DNA from: Neopusillimonas maritima | GTDB taxonomy: Bacteria; Pseudomonadota; Gammaproteobacteria; Burkholderiales; Burkholderiaceae_B | Direction of reading: 5' to 3' | DNA length: 64,000 nucleotides | Assembly: GCF_003576595.1 (NCBI RefSeq) | Contig: NZ_NQOU01000001.1 | Location: 622,337-686,336 of the forward strand | Part shown: positions 25,797 through 34,535 of the stretch, one piece after another | Layout: every line of letters starts with the position of its first letter | How positions within the stretch are numbered: the first letter of the stretch is position 1 | The notes under the pieces: generated by a model | The model's database searches: none | What the model was told of the DNA's origin: nothing | Seen by the model: only the letters and a program-made list of their open reading frames with translations | Translations under genes and position numbers: made by a program

Positions 25797-26519
25797 ATGA
25801 ATCAACGACGCATACTCGGCCTACTTCTGGTCATCAACCTCATGCTTGGCGGGTGCGTGGCCATTAATAATCCCAACGGCACAGGCCCCAGCAACGAAGA
25901 CATGACGTTTGACCAAATGGTACAAACCGACTTCAACCGCACGGTCACGATTGCCATGCGAGACAACCTCGATAGCTTGAAAGTTCTTGCTGAAAAGCTA
26001 TATCGTCGTAACCCGAACCAATGGCGCAAGACGACCGCAGAAAACATTGAAGAAGCCATTAAGCGCAGCAACACGGCGATAGACTCGCGCACGCCGCCTG
26101 GCGCGCTGCGGGGTTTAAGCGACATACAAATTTTATCTGTTTCGCTGGATCCCACCTACCCGGGCGACCGGGTTGCGGCGTTTGTGTATGGTTTGGCCGA
26201 TACCATTATCCGCGCGCACAACGGTAAAACCCGTTTTTACGTAACCGACTCAATCGACGCACAACATGTATTCAATGCTGCACGCAACGTGGAAATTGCG
26301 GCATGGCTACTGGCTACACGCAAAGACAAACATAACCAGCCTTTATTGTTGGCTAATGAAATCGGCCCCGATGGGGCCAACTTAAGTTTCGAAAGGGAAT
26401 TCGGCCAAATCATCGGGCGGCTAGACCTGATTGCCAACCTACTGGACGAAAACCTGCGACGCGTCGGCATCAACTACGTTCAAGGTTTGCTGTTTTTTAA
26501 TTTTCTGCCAGTGCGCTGA
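25797..26519 (+). CDS. Predicted lipoprotein of unknown function
   Basis: The 240-residue product starts with a lipoprotein signal ending in LMLGGC, with Cys20 as the lipidation site. The mature protein is mostly helical and polar, with conserved-looking segments WRKTTAENIEEAIKRS, AFVYGLADTIIRAHNG and VFNAARNVEIAAWLLATR. No catalytic motif or repeat is apparent. An Asp follows the lipidated Cys only at a distance, so outer-membrane sorting is likely. The end overlaps the convergent PepSY gene by 23 bases. I recall similar proteins only as hypothetical lipoproteins of Burkholderiales; no function can be given. Confidence 0.8.
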   Translation: MNQRRILGLLLVINLMLGGCVAINNPNGTGPSNEDMTFDQMVQTDFNRTVTIAMRDNLDSLKVLAEKLYRRNPNQWRKTTAENIEEAIKRSNTAIDSRTPPGALRGLSDIQILSVSLDPTYPGDRVAAFVYGLADTIIRAHNGKTRFYVTDSIDAQHVFNAARNVEIAAWLLATRKDKHNQPLLLANEIGPDGANLSFEREFGQIIGRLDLIANLLDENLRRVGINYVQGLLFFNFLPVR

Positions 26520-27738
26520 AACGTCGGGCACGTCGTTTTCTGGCCCAAATCACAACACCCGTTATTGCCAAAGCCGCCACAAGCAAACCCATTACCGACA
26601 TTAAAATACGGCCGAACAAACCTAAAATACGCCCCGAATGCAACGGAAACTGCAGTTGCACGAAAATATCGGCGGCGGTTCCCTTCCAGGGCACGTATTC
26701 TCCAAGATATCGGCCGTCTTGAGCATCAAAATACATATTCGCTATTTCCATACCCCCGCTGGAATGGTCGGCTCCGGGATGAAAAAATGCCACACTGTAA
26801 AAACCCATGTTTCTGGCGTAAAAAATGCCGGCGGGCGGACGCTCCCACTGCTCCTGCTGCGCTCTTTCCTGCGCTATGTCACGTATGTCCTGGAACGTTA
26901 GCGCTGGCTCTATCGGCTGGTTAAATGGAGTCGAAGGCCGGGTTTCAAAAGGCCCCGGCGTCACCTTGGAAACCATGGACATCGCTGGGTAAAACACCTC
27001 CCTGTACAAATTCAGGGAAAAAGACGTAAACGCAATAATAAAAATCAAACCCCACGCCCACAGGCCAATAGCACGATGGTAGTCGAAGTTCAGTTTGTAC
27101 GCCCCAGCATTCAGGCGCATTTTCCACGCAGGTTTCCAGCGCTGAAACCAACTGGTTCTTGAACGTGCGGATGTTGAGCGCGCGGATGAATTTCGTTTGG
27201 GCAGCGTTAAATAGAAGCCAATAAAACTATCCAGCAACCACACTAAAGCAATAATCCCCATTAGCTGGTATCCCCAGCGATCAGAACCCCAAAAGGCCGG
27301 AACATGCAAATTCTCGTGCAACTGACGTAAAAATGGCATCAGGGTACGCGTTGAAAGCGACACATTCGACGTATCGCGCTGCCCGATTATCTCGCCGGTT
27401 ACCGGATCCATGAAAACCTGGTCGTAACCCAAATCGTACAATTGCCCATCCGGCCCCACCCTTGGCTGCACCATGAATGACACAGAATGCCCTGCTTCAT
27501 ATTGCAAGGGCATATACACAACCTGCGCGCGCGGATCGCCGGCTTCAACCCGACCCGCCAGCTCGTCGAACGGTAAGAAAGCCCCTTCGGAACTGACCGT
27601 ATAAAGATCTTTATTCAACCATTCATCAATTTGATGTTCCCAGGAAATCACCGCACCGGTTAGACCGGCGACGATCAGAAAAAGGGCAATAAACAACCCG
27701 ACCCAACGGTGCAATAAAGTGGCGACACGACGCAACAT
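26497..27738 (-). CDS. PepSY-associated transmembrane protein, iron-uptake related
   Basis: The 413-residue protein begins RRVATLLHRWVGLFIALFL, the hallmark of the PepSY-TM (PiuB-like) family: an H-x-W pair entering the first membrane helix. Further membrane segments occur near residues 150-180, 220-240 and 380-400, with periplasmic PepSY-like regions between them. Members often sit beside TonB-dependent siderophore receptors and some are ferric-siderophore reductases. Here it lies 27 bases downstream of such a receptor and is presumably co-transcribed from the same Fur-controlled promoter. The link to iron is by family and context; a reductase activity is an inference. Confidence 0.88.
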   Translation of the reverse strand: MLRRVATLLHRWVGLFIALFLIVAGLTGAVISWEHQIDEWLNKDLYTVSSEGAFLPFDELAGRVEAGDPRAQVVYMPLQYEAGHSVSFMVQPRVGPDGQLYDLGYDQVFMDPVTGEIIGQRDTSNVSLSTRTLMPFLRQLHENLHVPAFWGSDRWGYQLMGIIALVWLLDSFIGFYLTLPKRNSSARSTSARSRTSWFQRWKPAWKMRLNAGAYKLNFDYHRAIGLWAWGLIFIIAFTSFSLNLYREVFYPAMSMVSKVTPGPFETRPSTPFNQPIEPALTFQDIRDIAQERAQQEQWERPPAGIFYARNMGFYSVAFFHPGADHSSGGMEIANMYFDAQDGRYLGEYVPWKGTAADIFVQLQFPLHSGRILGLFGRILMSVMGLLVAALAITGVVIWARKRRARRFSALAEN

Positions 27739-27765
27739 AAAATCAATAACCTGCCGTATACGCCA

Positions 27766-29940
27766 TTAGTATTCGAGAGACGCCGAGAGCATGAACGTGC
27801 GCGGTGCGCCAACGGTAAGGTAACTTGAGCCTGGGTAGCCACCTGCCGACGCCCAGTAGTTCTTGTTTGCCACGTTTAAAACATCGGCACGCAATGTGAG
27901 CAAGTGGCCTTGCACCTCGGTAAGATAGCGCGCGCCCAAATCAACTCGAGTCCAGGCTGGAATTTGCTGTGTATTGGCAGCGTCAACATATTGCGACGAA
28001 GTGTGCACCACACGGCCACTTAAAGTCAGACCACTGGAACCGGGCACGTCCCACTCAAGCCCGGCATTAGCAATAAATTGGGGTGCCCCAATAGCGCGAT
28101 TACCGTCATTCGCGCCGCCCGCCGTTTGCTGTTGTTTTGCATCCAGGAAGGTCATGCCTCCCAACACACGCAAACCACGCATCGGCTCGCCATAAAAAGT
28201 TAATTCCGCGCCACGATTACGCTGTTTTCCGTAAACACCATAGACACGCGTAGTCGGATCAACATAGGCGGTTGGTTGATCCAGCGTAAACAGAGACGCA
28301 CCCAAGCCGAGATCCCCGTTATCGAATTTGATACCCACCTCTTTCTGCTTGGTTTTAACCGCATCAAAAGTGGCGCCCAAATTTACCGGCACTGGATTAA
28401 AACCGGAAGCCGGGCCAACTTGTGTGAGCCCTTCAATATAATTGGCGTACAGCGAAATAGTATCGGTAGGCTTAACCACCAAACCCACTACTGGCGAAAT
28501 GGCCGTGGAACGATTCGACGGCTGGTTGGCCTGGCCTGTGTTGTAGTCGTATGATTGATTTTCTATTACCTGGTAACGCGCCCCAACCGTTAGTAAAACG
28601 CGCTCTTGTGCGAATGCCAGCGTATCGGAAACCGCAATACTGTGATTACGTGTTTGCAGTGTGCGCTTGGGATCATCCAACGACCCTCCCGTGAACGAGG
28701 GTGCCGCCGGCAAAGGTTGCGTTACCGGGTTGTACAAATTCGAATTGGTGGTCGGATAGTACTCGTAGGCGTTCTTGCTTTCAAAATTATAGAAATTAAG
28801 CGCAACATTCACTTTGTGCCCGACCGAACCGGTTTCAAATTCCGCCCGCGCCCCAACCTCACCGGTTAACACACTGTCTTTGCGTTCCCCACGAAAAGCG
28901 TTCTGAGTCATATCACCCATTGCATTAGTAACCGTCGGATTAGCAAGCAAAGAAGACTCTTCACTTTCTCTCATGCCCAATGCCGCCCAGGCAACAATGC
29001 GGTCGGTCACATCGAACTCGCCACGTAAGGTGCCAAAAACATCGCGGGCGTTGGAAAACGTATAGTCTTGCGCCACATTACGTTCTGCATCAATGGCCGA
29101 TGGAATTTCGAGCCCCGAGGCAAACGTGATGCTTGGCTGACTTCTTTTAAGGCGATGATCTTGCCAACCAATGTCGGCAGACAGACGGGTGCGGTCACCT
29201 TTCCAGTCGATACCCAAACCGACAGCGCCTAATCGCCGGTGCTCGTCGTCAACTGCACTACCGCCCGAGCGCGTGACCGCATTTAGCCGTATCCCCGTGC
29301 GATTCTCCGGACCAAAGCGCCGCGCCATATCTACAGCCACATAGCCCTGATTCCCACTTTCCCAACCGGCAGATCCACGCATAAGCGGCTCATTAGGCGC
29401 CCGCTTGGGCACCACATTGATTGAACCACCCAAACCGCTGTTACCTGGGGCTGCCCCGTTGAGAAAAGCGTTGGCCCCTCTGAAAACATCAAGACGTTCG
29501 ATAAACTCAGCAGCCAGATACTGCCGGGGCAGCAGCCCATACAACCCGTTGTATGTGACGTCGTCGGAGTAAAGCGGAAACCCGCGGATCATGTAAAGCT
29601 GCTGATAATTGCCAAACCCCCGTGCAATTCGCACCGTGGGATCGCTTTGCAGAATATCGGCCACACTGCGAGCCTGCTGATCGCGGATAAACTGATTTGT
29701 ATATTCCACACTGTTGAACGGCATATCCATTACATCGACCGTTCCCAATATGCCCAGCCTACTGCCCGTGGCCACCTGCCCTCCCGCAAATACGGGCGAC
29801 AAACCTTCTGAAGAAGCGTCTGCACTGGCCTCCACGACAATGGGCTGTAGCGTTTGTACTGATGACTCCTGTGCACTTGCAGCCCCCCATGACCCCATTA
29901 GCACGAGAGAAAATCCTATAAATGGTACGGTACGATTCAT
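27766..29940 (-). CDS. TonB-dependent siderophore receptor
   Basis: An outer-membrane receptor of 724 residues. The start at 29940 (MNRTVPFIGFSLVLMG) gives a signal peptide cleaved after Ala-Ser-Ala near residue 23. A longer frame from 29988 would run through the Fur box and is rejected. The mature N-terminus has the TonB box-like QPIVVEA, then the plug domain (VEYTNQFIRDQQARSVADIL, a pattern typical of FhuA/FpvA-like receptors) and a 22-strand barrel. The chain ends with an aromatic-terminal strand, MLSASLEY, although Tyr is last instead of Phe. The ligand is unknown; the plug and the FEVRN-like VRGFP region suggest hydroxamate or catecholate type, not decidable by eye. Confidence 0.94.
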   Translation of the reverse strand: MNRTVPFIGFSLVLMGSWGAASAQESSVQTLQPIVVEASADASSEGLSPVFAGGQVATGSRLGILGTVDVMDMPFNSVEYTNQFIRDQQARSVADILQSDPTVRIARGFGNYQQLYMIRGFPLYSDDVTYNGLYGLLPRQYLAAEFIERLDVFRGANAFLNGAAPGNSGLGGSINVVPKRAPNEPLMRGSAGWESGNQGYVAVDMARRFGPENRTGIRLNAVTRSGGSAVDDEHRRLGAVGLGIDWKGDRTRLSADIGWQDHRLKRSQPSITFASGLEIPSAIDAERNVAQDYTFSNARDVFGTLRGEFDVTDRIVAWAALGMRESEESSLLANPTVTNAMGDMTQNAFRGERKDSVLTGEVGARAEFETGSVGHKVNVALNFYNFESKNAYEYYPTTNSNLYNPVTQPLPAAPSFTGGSLDDPKRTLQTRNHSIAVSDTLAFAQERVLLTVGARYQVIENQSYDYNTGQANQPSNRSTAISPVVGLVVKPTDTISLYANYIEGLTQVGPASGFNPVPVNLGATFDAVKTKQKEVGIKFDNGDLGLGASLFTLDQPTAYVDPTTRVYGVYGKQRNRGAELTFYGEPMRGLRVLGGMTFLDAKQQQTAGGANDGNRAIGAPQFIANAGLEWDVPGSSGLTLSGRVVHTSSQYVDAANTQQIPAWTRVDLGARYLTEVQGHLLTLRADVLNVANKNYWASAGGYPGSSYLTVGAPRTFMLSASLEY

Positions 29941-29967
29941 AATAATGGTAATGTTGATATTGGTATT

Positions 29968-29986
29968 GATATTGAAAACTATTATC
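29968..29986 (-). promoter_or_regulatory. Fur box upstream of the siderophore receptor
   Basis: GATATTGAAAACTATTATC matches the 19-base Fur consensus GATAATGATAATCATTATC at 15 positions. It lies 28 bases before the receptor start in an AT-rich promoter region, so iron-loaded Fur should repress the receptor and the downstream PepSY gene. The fur gene itself is at 56088-56504. Confidence 0.8.
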
Positions 29987-30051
29987 AATTATTTCAATTT
30001 ATATTATGAATTGCAAACCGCAGGGGCAATAATGTTGTTTATCGACACCTT

Positions 30052-30996
30052 TCAGCGTTCAAAATGACTCAGTGGCGTGTCAAACCCCATTTTTGATTCA
30101 TTTTCAGGGCAGACCGTCACAGCAATATCCAATGTATGTGCGCCACTGCCGATCATCATGCCGCGCACCGGGGAAATATCCGCATAATCACGACCCCAGC
30201 TTAAAGTGATGTGCTCGGTATTCACAAAAATATTGTTGGTGGGGTCGCTATCAATCCACCCAAAACCCGGCATATAAACAGACACCCAGGCATGCGACGC
30301 ATCCGCCCCAACCAAACGGGCCTGGCCTTCCGGCGGGTGCGTAAGAATATAGCCACTGACATAACGCGCAGCCAAACCAACCGAACGCAAACACGACAAC
30401 ATTAAATGAGCGAAGTCCTGACACACCCCTTTACGATGATCAAACACGTCGGTGACCGGTGTGGACACAGTTGTTGCCGTCGGATCAAAAGTAAACTCCG
30501 AATAAATTCTGTTCTGCAGCGCTCGAATAAGCCCACACAAAGATTGACCGGGAAACATCATTTCCCGAGTCCAATCAGCAAACACCCGTTTAACGCGAAC
30601 ATGCGACGACTCGTACAAAAACTTCATCGCCTCAAAATCCGAAGCTGAGTAACGTTTACCCGGCGCAAATCGATAAAAATCAACCACCTCCTCCAACGGC
30701 AAATCAACCGATGCAGCAGGCAAGTAGCGTGGTTTGACCTCAACCCGGGAGCGTGACCGGAACTCAAGTTCAGTATGCTCTTGTTCCAGACAAAACAATA
30801 AAACCTCATTCCCGAATGCGTCGCGCGTGGTATGGATATGCGACGGTAGTGGCTGAATATCAACGTGACACGAATACACATCCTGCCAAGGCAATTGCCG
30901 CGGCGTCAGACGCAGGATCTGACGCGACAAACTGACCGGCAATTGATAGCGGTACAAGGTGTCATGCATTACCTGATAGACCATACTGACGCTCAT
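30052..30996 (-). CDS. Transglutaminase-like protein of the ATP-grasp/alpha-E cluster
   Basis: The 314-residue product has an N-terminal bacterial transglutaminase-like domain (about 1-90, beginning YQVMHDTLYRYQLPVSLSRQ) and a papain-fold transglutaminase domain with a complete Cys-His-Asp triad: Cys192 in RKGVCQDFAHLML, His235 in DASHAWVSVY and Asp251 in DSDPTNN. Proteins of this kind are often peptidases rather than cross-linking enzymes. It overlaps the upstream fusion gene by four bases (ATGA) and is last in the cluster. Families with this pairing have been predicted to make and process peptide tags or peptide-like metabolites. The triad is visible; the substrate is not. Confidence 0.92.
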   Translation of the reverse strand: MSVSMVYQVMHDTLYRYQLPVSLSRQILRLTPRQLPWQDVYSCHVDIQPLPSHIHTTRDAFGNEVLLFCLEQEHTELEFRSRSRVEVKPRYLPAASVDLPLEEVVDFYRFAPGKRYSASDFEAMKFLYESSHVRVKRVFADWTREMMFPGQSLCGLIRALQNRIYSEFTFDPTATTVSTPVTDVFDHRKGVCQDFAHLMLSCLRSVGLAARYVSGYILTHPPEGQARLVGADASHAWVSVYMPGFGWIDSDPTNNIFVNTEHITLSWGRDYADISPVRGMMIGSGAHTLDIAVTVCPENESKMGFDTPLSHFER

Positions 30997-33551
30997 GACG
31001 CCTCCTCGCCCGGCACATCAACCACATCATTGTCGTGATAATGATCTGCGAGTAAGAAGTATTGCCGACTGATGTCGCGCGTTAGCGTGTCCACCAGCTT
31101 TTGCGCCAGTTCACATAACCCAACCAAACGTTCGCAAACCAGACGATGATTTACTTGGGGCGCAACAAACTGGCCCAGATCAAACGATTGCAACTGCTCA
31201 CCCAAGGTGTCCGACAGCACAACGGATTGCCCACCGCTTAATTCAAAATCATTCAAGCGGGAACGAATTTTTTCACACTGATATTTCAGGGAATGCGGGT
31301 TAGTCGGGTCAAACAAAGTGATGTAAATAACCGACAGCAACTCCGGTTCCCGCCGATAACGGGCGCGATAGGTCACCACACTATTCAAAAGCCTCAGGGC
31401 ACTGCCTTCGAAAATCTTTTGTTCGGCAGAAGGGAGCTGCAAAAAATACGCCATCACCTGTCCGGCATGGCGAAGCCGCTCAACCACCCTTCCCAGCTCA
31501 AGGAACGACCAGCCGTCATCGCGCGTCATCTGCTCATGCACAAATCCGCCCAGCGAGGCACACATTAACGCCAAGTTATCGAGATGTGACTGCACCGCAG
31601 GTAAAGAACGCGGCATCACAGCCACCGAATTTCGCATTTTGCTGATCACCAGCCAATTGTCTTGCGAGAGCCGCTCTTTAACATTCCACCCGCAAAAATA
31701 AAGCCGATAAACATTGTTTACCAAAGACTCAACGGCATCAGACTGGGAGATCGCAGCTCGAAGCAACTCGAGCGCTCCGTGCATTGGGTGGTGGGCAGTC
31801 GGCCCGGCCTGCATAATGAACATTTGCTCGCACAACTTGTGCACCAATGCCACTTTCTGTTGATCGATCTGCGTATCATTGCCCACCAAACCCGCGAGTA
31901 ATTGCAGACAACGCACGACATGCTCACAACGTGCACCATAGCGCCCCATCCAGAAAAGGTTATCACCGACACGCGCTGAAACATCAACATGCGAAGCCAG
32001 CAAATCCTCCAGACTTAGGTCCGAAGCTATCTGGGCGTCAGCGGGATCAGGACCCTCGCCATTGGAGAGCCCTTTTTTGGCGGACAAGGATACCTGGGTT
32101 ACCCAGACATCCTTGCTCGCCCCCTGATTACGACGCGAAAGCAAAGTTTGGCTGCGGTCATAACCCACATGCGCTATGCCGCCGGGCATGACGGCATAAG
32201 ACCCATCCGGCCTGGCCACGGCAAAAACACGCACCAGATAGGGGTAAGCATCCAGAGAGACTGACCCGGCTTCGGCAATATCCGGGGTCAGCGCCAGATC
32301 CAATGCCTCATGCGCGACATACGCCTGGGGTTGCGCCTCAATACTTTGTCGAAGTGACTGCTGCTCTTTTTGGCTCAACGCTCTTACCAAAACCGTATCC
32401 TGCGTCATCCCCGTAAAAGCAGGCTTAATAACCAGATCATTTAAATGAGCCAACACGTAGTCCAGCGAACCGGCGTCTCCGCACCACCATGTTTGCACAG
32501 ACGACATTTTCAACGGCTCACCCAGCAACTTGCTGCACAAACCCGGCAAATACGCTTGCAAGCCGGGCGATTCAAGCACGCCACTACCCAGCGCATTTGC
32601 CATAATCAGATTGCCTTGCCGAATCACATGCACCAGCCCGGGCACACCCAACATTGACCCGGCATCCAGTTCCATCGGGTCACACTCCCGATCATTCATG
32701 CAACGTAAAACGACATGGACTTTTCTCAAGCCCCGTAGTGTTTTCATATATAAAAAGTCGTCTCGCACTGTCAGATCGGCGCTTTCGACCAACGGGAAGC
32801 CCAACTGACTCGACAAATAGGCATGCTCAAAATAAAGATCGTGTTCGGGACCCGGCGACAACAGAACGACGATTGGGTTATCAGCACGATTCGCTGCGTA
32901 GTGCTTCAACGTCTGCTGCAATGTTTCATAAAAGGCTGTTTGGTGGCGAACATGTGAGGCGGAAAATGCTTCGGCAAGAATGGGCGCCACGATTTGACGG
33001 TTCTGCAGAGCGAACCCAGCCCCCCGGCAATCTTGTGTATAGTCGGCTATTAACTTCCAGCGCCCGTCGGCGCAACGTGCAATATCGGCCGCATAAAGAT
33101 GCAATTTCGGGGCGTGGCTGGGAAGCAAGTACTGACAGGGCCACAAATAGCCTTTTTGACCAAGCACTAAAGCGGCCGGAATATCGCTATTCGACAAAAG
33201 CTGTTGCTCGCCATAAATATCCGACAAGACGTAATCCAACAGCTTTGCTCGTTGCGCGATCGCGCCGGCAATCGTGGCCCACTCGTCCTGCTCAATCGCT
33301 ACCGGCACCAAACTTAAACGCCAGGGCTGATACAACCCTTCAACCTCGGAATAAGCGTTATAACTGAGCCCAAAACTGCGCAGCCGTTCAGCCACAAGGT
33401 CGATAGGCTCCTGAAAAGAATTTTCGGCAAAGCCTTCCAACTGGCGCACAAGCGGTACCCAATGAGGTCTTACAGCACCATGTTGATCCAGCAGTTCATT
33501 GTAATGACCGGCGTGATTCAAATACTGATTAAGCAATGCGTCTTGTCTCAT
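30993..33551 (-). CDS. Fusion of circularly permuted ATP-grasp and alpha-E domains
   Basis: This 852-residue protein joins two parts that occur separately next door. Residues 1 to about 495 resemble the circularly permuted type 2 ATP-grasp proteins (DUF404/DUF407): LDYVLSDIYGEQQLL, VLLSPGPEHDLYFEHAYLSSQLGFPLVE, DDFLYMKTLRGLRKVHVVLR and the ending SRRNQGASKDVWVTQ. From about 515 an alpha-E (DUF403) domain follows, opening SARVGDNLFWMGRYGARCEH and running to about 835. ATP-grasp enzymes of this group are predicted carboxylate-amine ligases. The ATP-grasp part is diverged relative to the stand-alone copy and could be regulatory. It overlaps both neighbours by four bases. Confidence 0.9.
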   Translation of the reverse strand: MRQDALLNQYLNHAGHYNELLDQHGAVRPHWVPLVRQLEGFAENSFQEPIDLVAERLRSFGLSYNAYSEVEGLYQPWRLSLVPVAIEQDEWATIAGAIAQRAKLLDYVLSDIYGEQQLLSNSDIPAALVLGQKGYLWPCQYLLPSHAPKLHLYAADIARCADGRWKLIADYTQDCRGAGFALQNRQIVAPILAEAFSASHVRHQTAFYETLQQTLKHYAANRADNPIVVLLSPGPEHDLYFEHAYLSSQLGFPLVESADLTVRDDFLYMKTLRGLRKVHVVLRCMNDRECDPMELDAGSMLGVPGLVHVIRQGNLIMANALGSGVLESPGLQAYLPGLCSKLLGEPLKMSSVQTWWCGDAGSLDYVLAHLNDLVIKPAFTGMTQDTVLVRALSQKEQQSLRQSIEAQPQAYVAHEALDLALTPDIAEAGSVSLDAYPYLVRVFAVARPDGSYAVMPGGIAHVGYDRSQTLLSRRNQGASKDVWVTQVSLSAKKGLSNGEGPDPADAQIASDLSLEDLLASHVDVSARVGDNLFWMGRYGARCEHVVRCLQLLAGLVGNDTQIDQQKVALVHKLCEQMFIMQAGPTAHHPMHGALELLRAAISQSDAVESLVNNVYRLYFCGWNVKERLSQDNWLVISKMRNSVAVMPRSLPAVQSHLDNLALMCASLGGFVHEQMTRDDGWSFLELGRVVERLRHAGQVMAYFLQLPSAEQKIFEGSALRLLNSVVTYRARYRREPELLSVIYITLFDPTNPHSLKYQCEKIRSRLNDFELSGGQSVVLSDTLGEQLQSFDLGQFVAPQVNHRLVCERLVGLCELAQKLVDTLTRDISRQYFLLADHYHDNDVVDVPGEEAS

Positions 33552-34501
33552 TTGAACGGAACCAGAAAATCTCGGCTAATTCGTTCGCCCAACTCGTTTA
33601 CACGCGAAAGATAAGTTTCAAGGTATTCATGCAAACCGGTCGCAAAGATTTCGCTGACCGATCCGTATTTCAAGTCGGCATACAGCCGACCCGCCATCTT
33701 GACCGTTGTGTGAGAAGCTGAATCGTGCAAAGACGCCACCATTTTGGCCATGTTTCCCGTGCACGCGGCCAAAGAGCGTGGCATGTCTTCACGAAGTATC
33801 AGTAACTCAACCACTGCTCGCGAACTAATGGCATCACGATAAAGACGGCGGTAGATTTCAAAGCCGGAAAGCGAACGCAACAATGATGCCCAGTAATAAA
33901 ACTCGGCCGACACATCAACTTGACTACCCGCCGAATCGTGCGGAGTCCCCCGCTGAAATTTAACGTCAAGAATTCGGGCAGTATTGTCTGCTCGCTCGAG
34001 AAACGTCCCCAGGCGTGTAAAGTGATAAGCCTCATCGCGCAACATAGTTCCAACCTGAACACCGCGCAATAAATGGGAACGCAATTTAATCCAGTCAAAC
34101 AAACGTACCGGATCTTTTTGCAAAACTCGACCTTTAAGCATTTTGTTCATTTCAAGCCAAGTTCCATTAAGCGTTTCCCAAACCTCCGTAGGCAAAACAC
34201 CACGAACCGCGCGGGCATTCTCTCGTGCAGCACGAACGCAACTCAACATTGAGGACGGGTTATCGGGATCTTGCACCATGAAATCGATGACATCAGTTGC
34301 CGAGGCGCGAGAAAATGTCGCGAAATACTGGTCGGACAACTCGGAAATTTCCAGCACACCGCGCCAATTACCCTCTGCATACTGATCAGTCGTGCTCAAC
34401 AGCGCTGTTTGATAGCTTACTTCCAGCATTCGGGCGGTGTTCTCGGCACGTTCCGCGTAACGTGCCATCCAGAAAAAATGGTCTGCAGTCCGACTTAACA
34501 T
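33548..34501 (-). CDS. Alpha-E domain protein (DUF403)
   Basis: A 317-residue all-helical protein with the signature opening LSRTADHFFWMARYAERAENTARML at its start (shown as its characteristic pattern L-S-R-x2-D-x3-W-x2-R-x2-E-R-x-E-x2-A-R). It also has FTRLGTFLERADNTARILDVK, an internal echo of the same pattern around residue 150, suggesting two related halves. Alpha-E domains almost always sit beside circularly permuted ATP-grasp proteins and transglutaminase-like proteins; their chemistry is unknown. It lies 34 bases downstream of the ATP-grasp gene and overlaps the fusion gene's start. Confidence 0.93.
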   Translation of the reverse strand: MLSRTADHFFWMARYAERAENTARMLEVSYQTALLSTTDQYAEGNWRGVLEISELSDQYFATFSRASATDVIDFMVQDPDNPSSMLSCVRAARENARAVRGVLPTEVWETLNGTWLEMNKMLKGRVLQKDPVRLFDWIKLRSHLLRGVQVGTMLRDEAYHFTRLGTFLERADNTARILDVKFQRGTPHDSAGSQVDVSAEFYYWASLLRSLSGFEIYRRLYRDAISSRAVVELLILREDMPRSLAACTGNMAKMVASLHDSASHTTVKMAGRLYADLKYGSVSEIFATGLHEYLETYLSRVNELGERISRDFLVPFK

Positions 34502-34535
34502 GCTTGCCCTCGCATCTTTGGCAGTTGTGTGCCGC

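Noticed and set aside
29941-29988. Upstream start for the siderophore receptor at 29988
   Set aside because: The extension is an Ile/Asn-rich run encoded by the AT-rich Fur box region; the downstream ATG gives a proper signal peptide.
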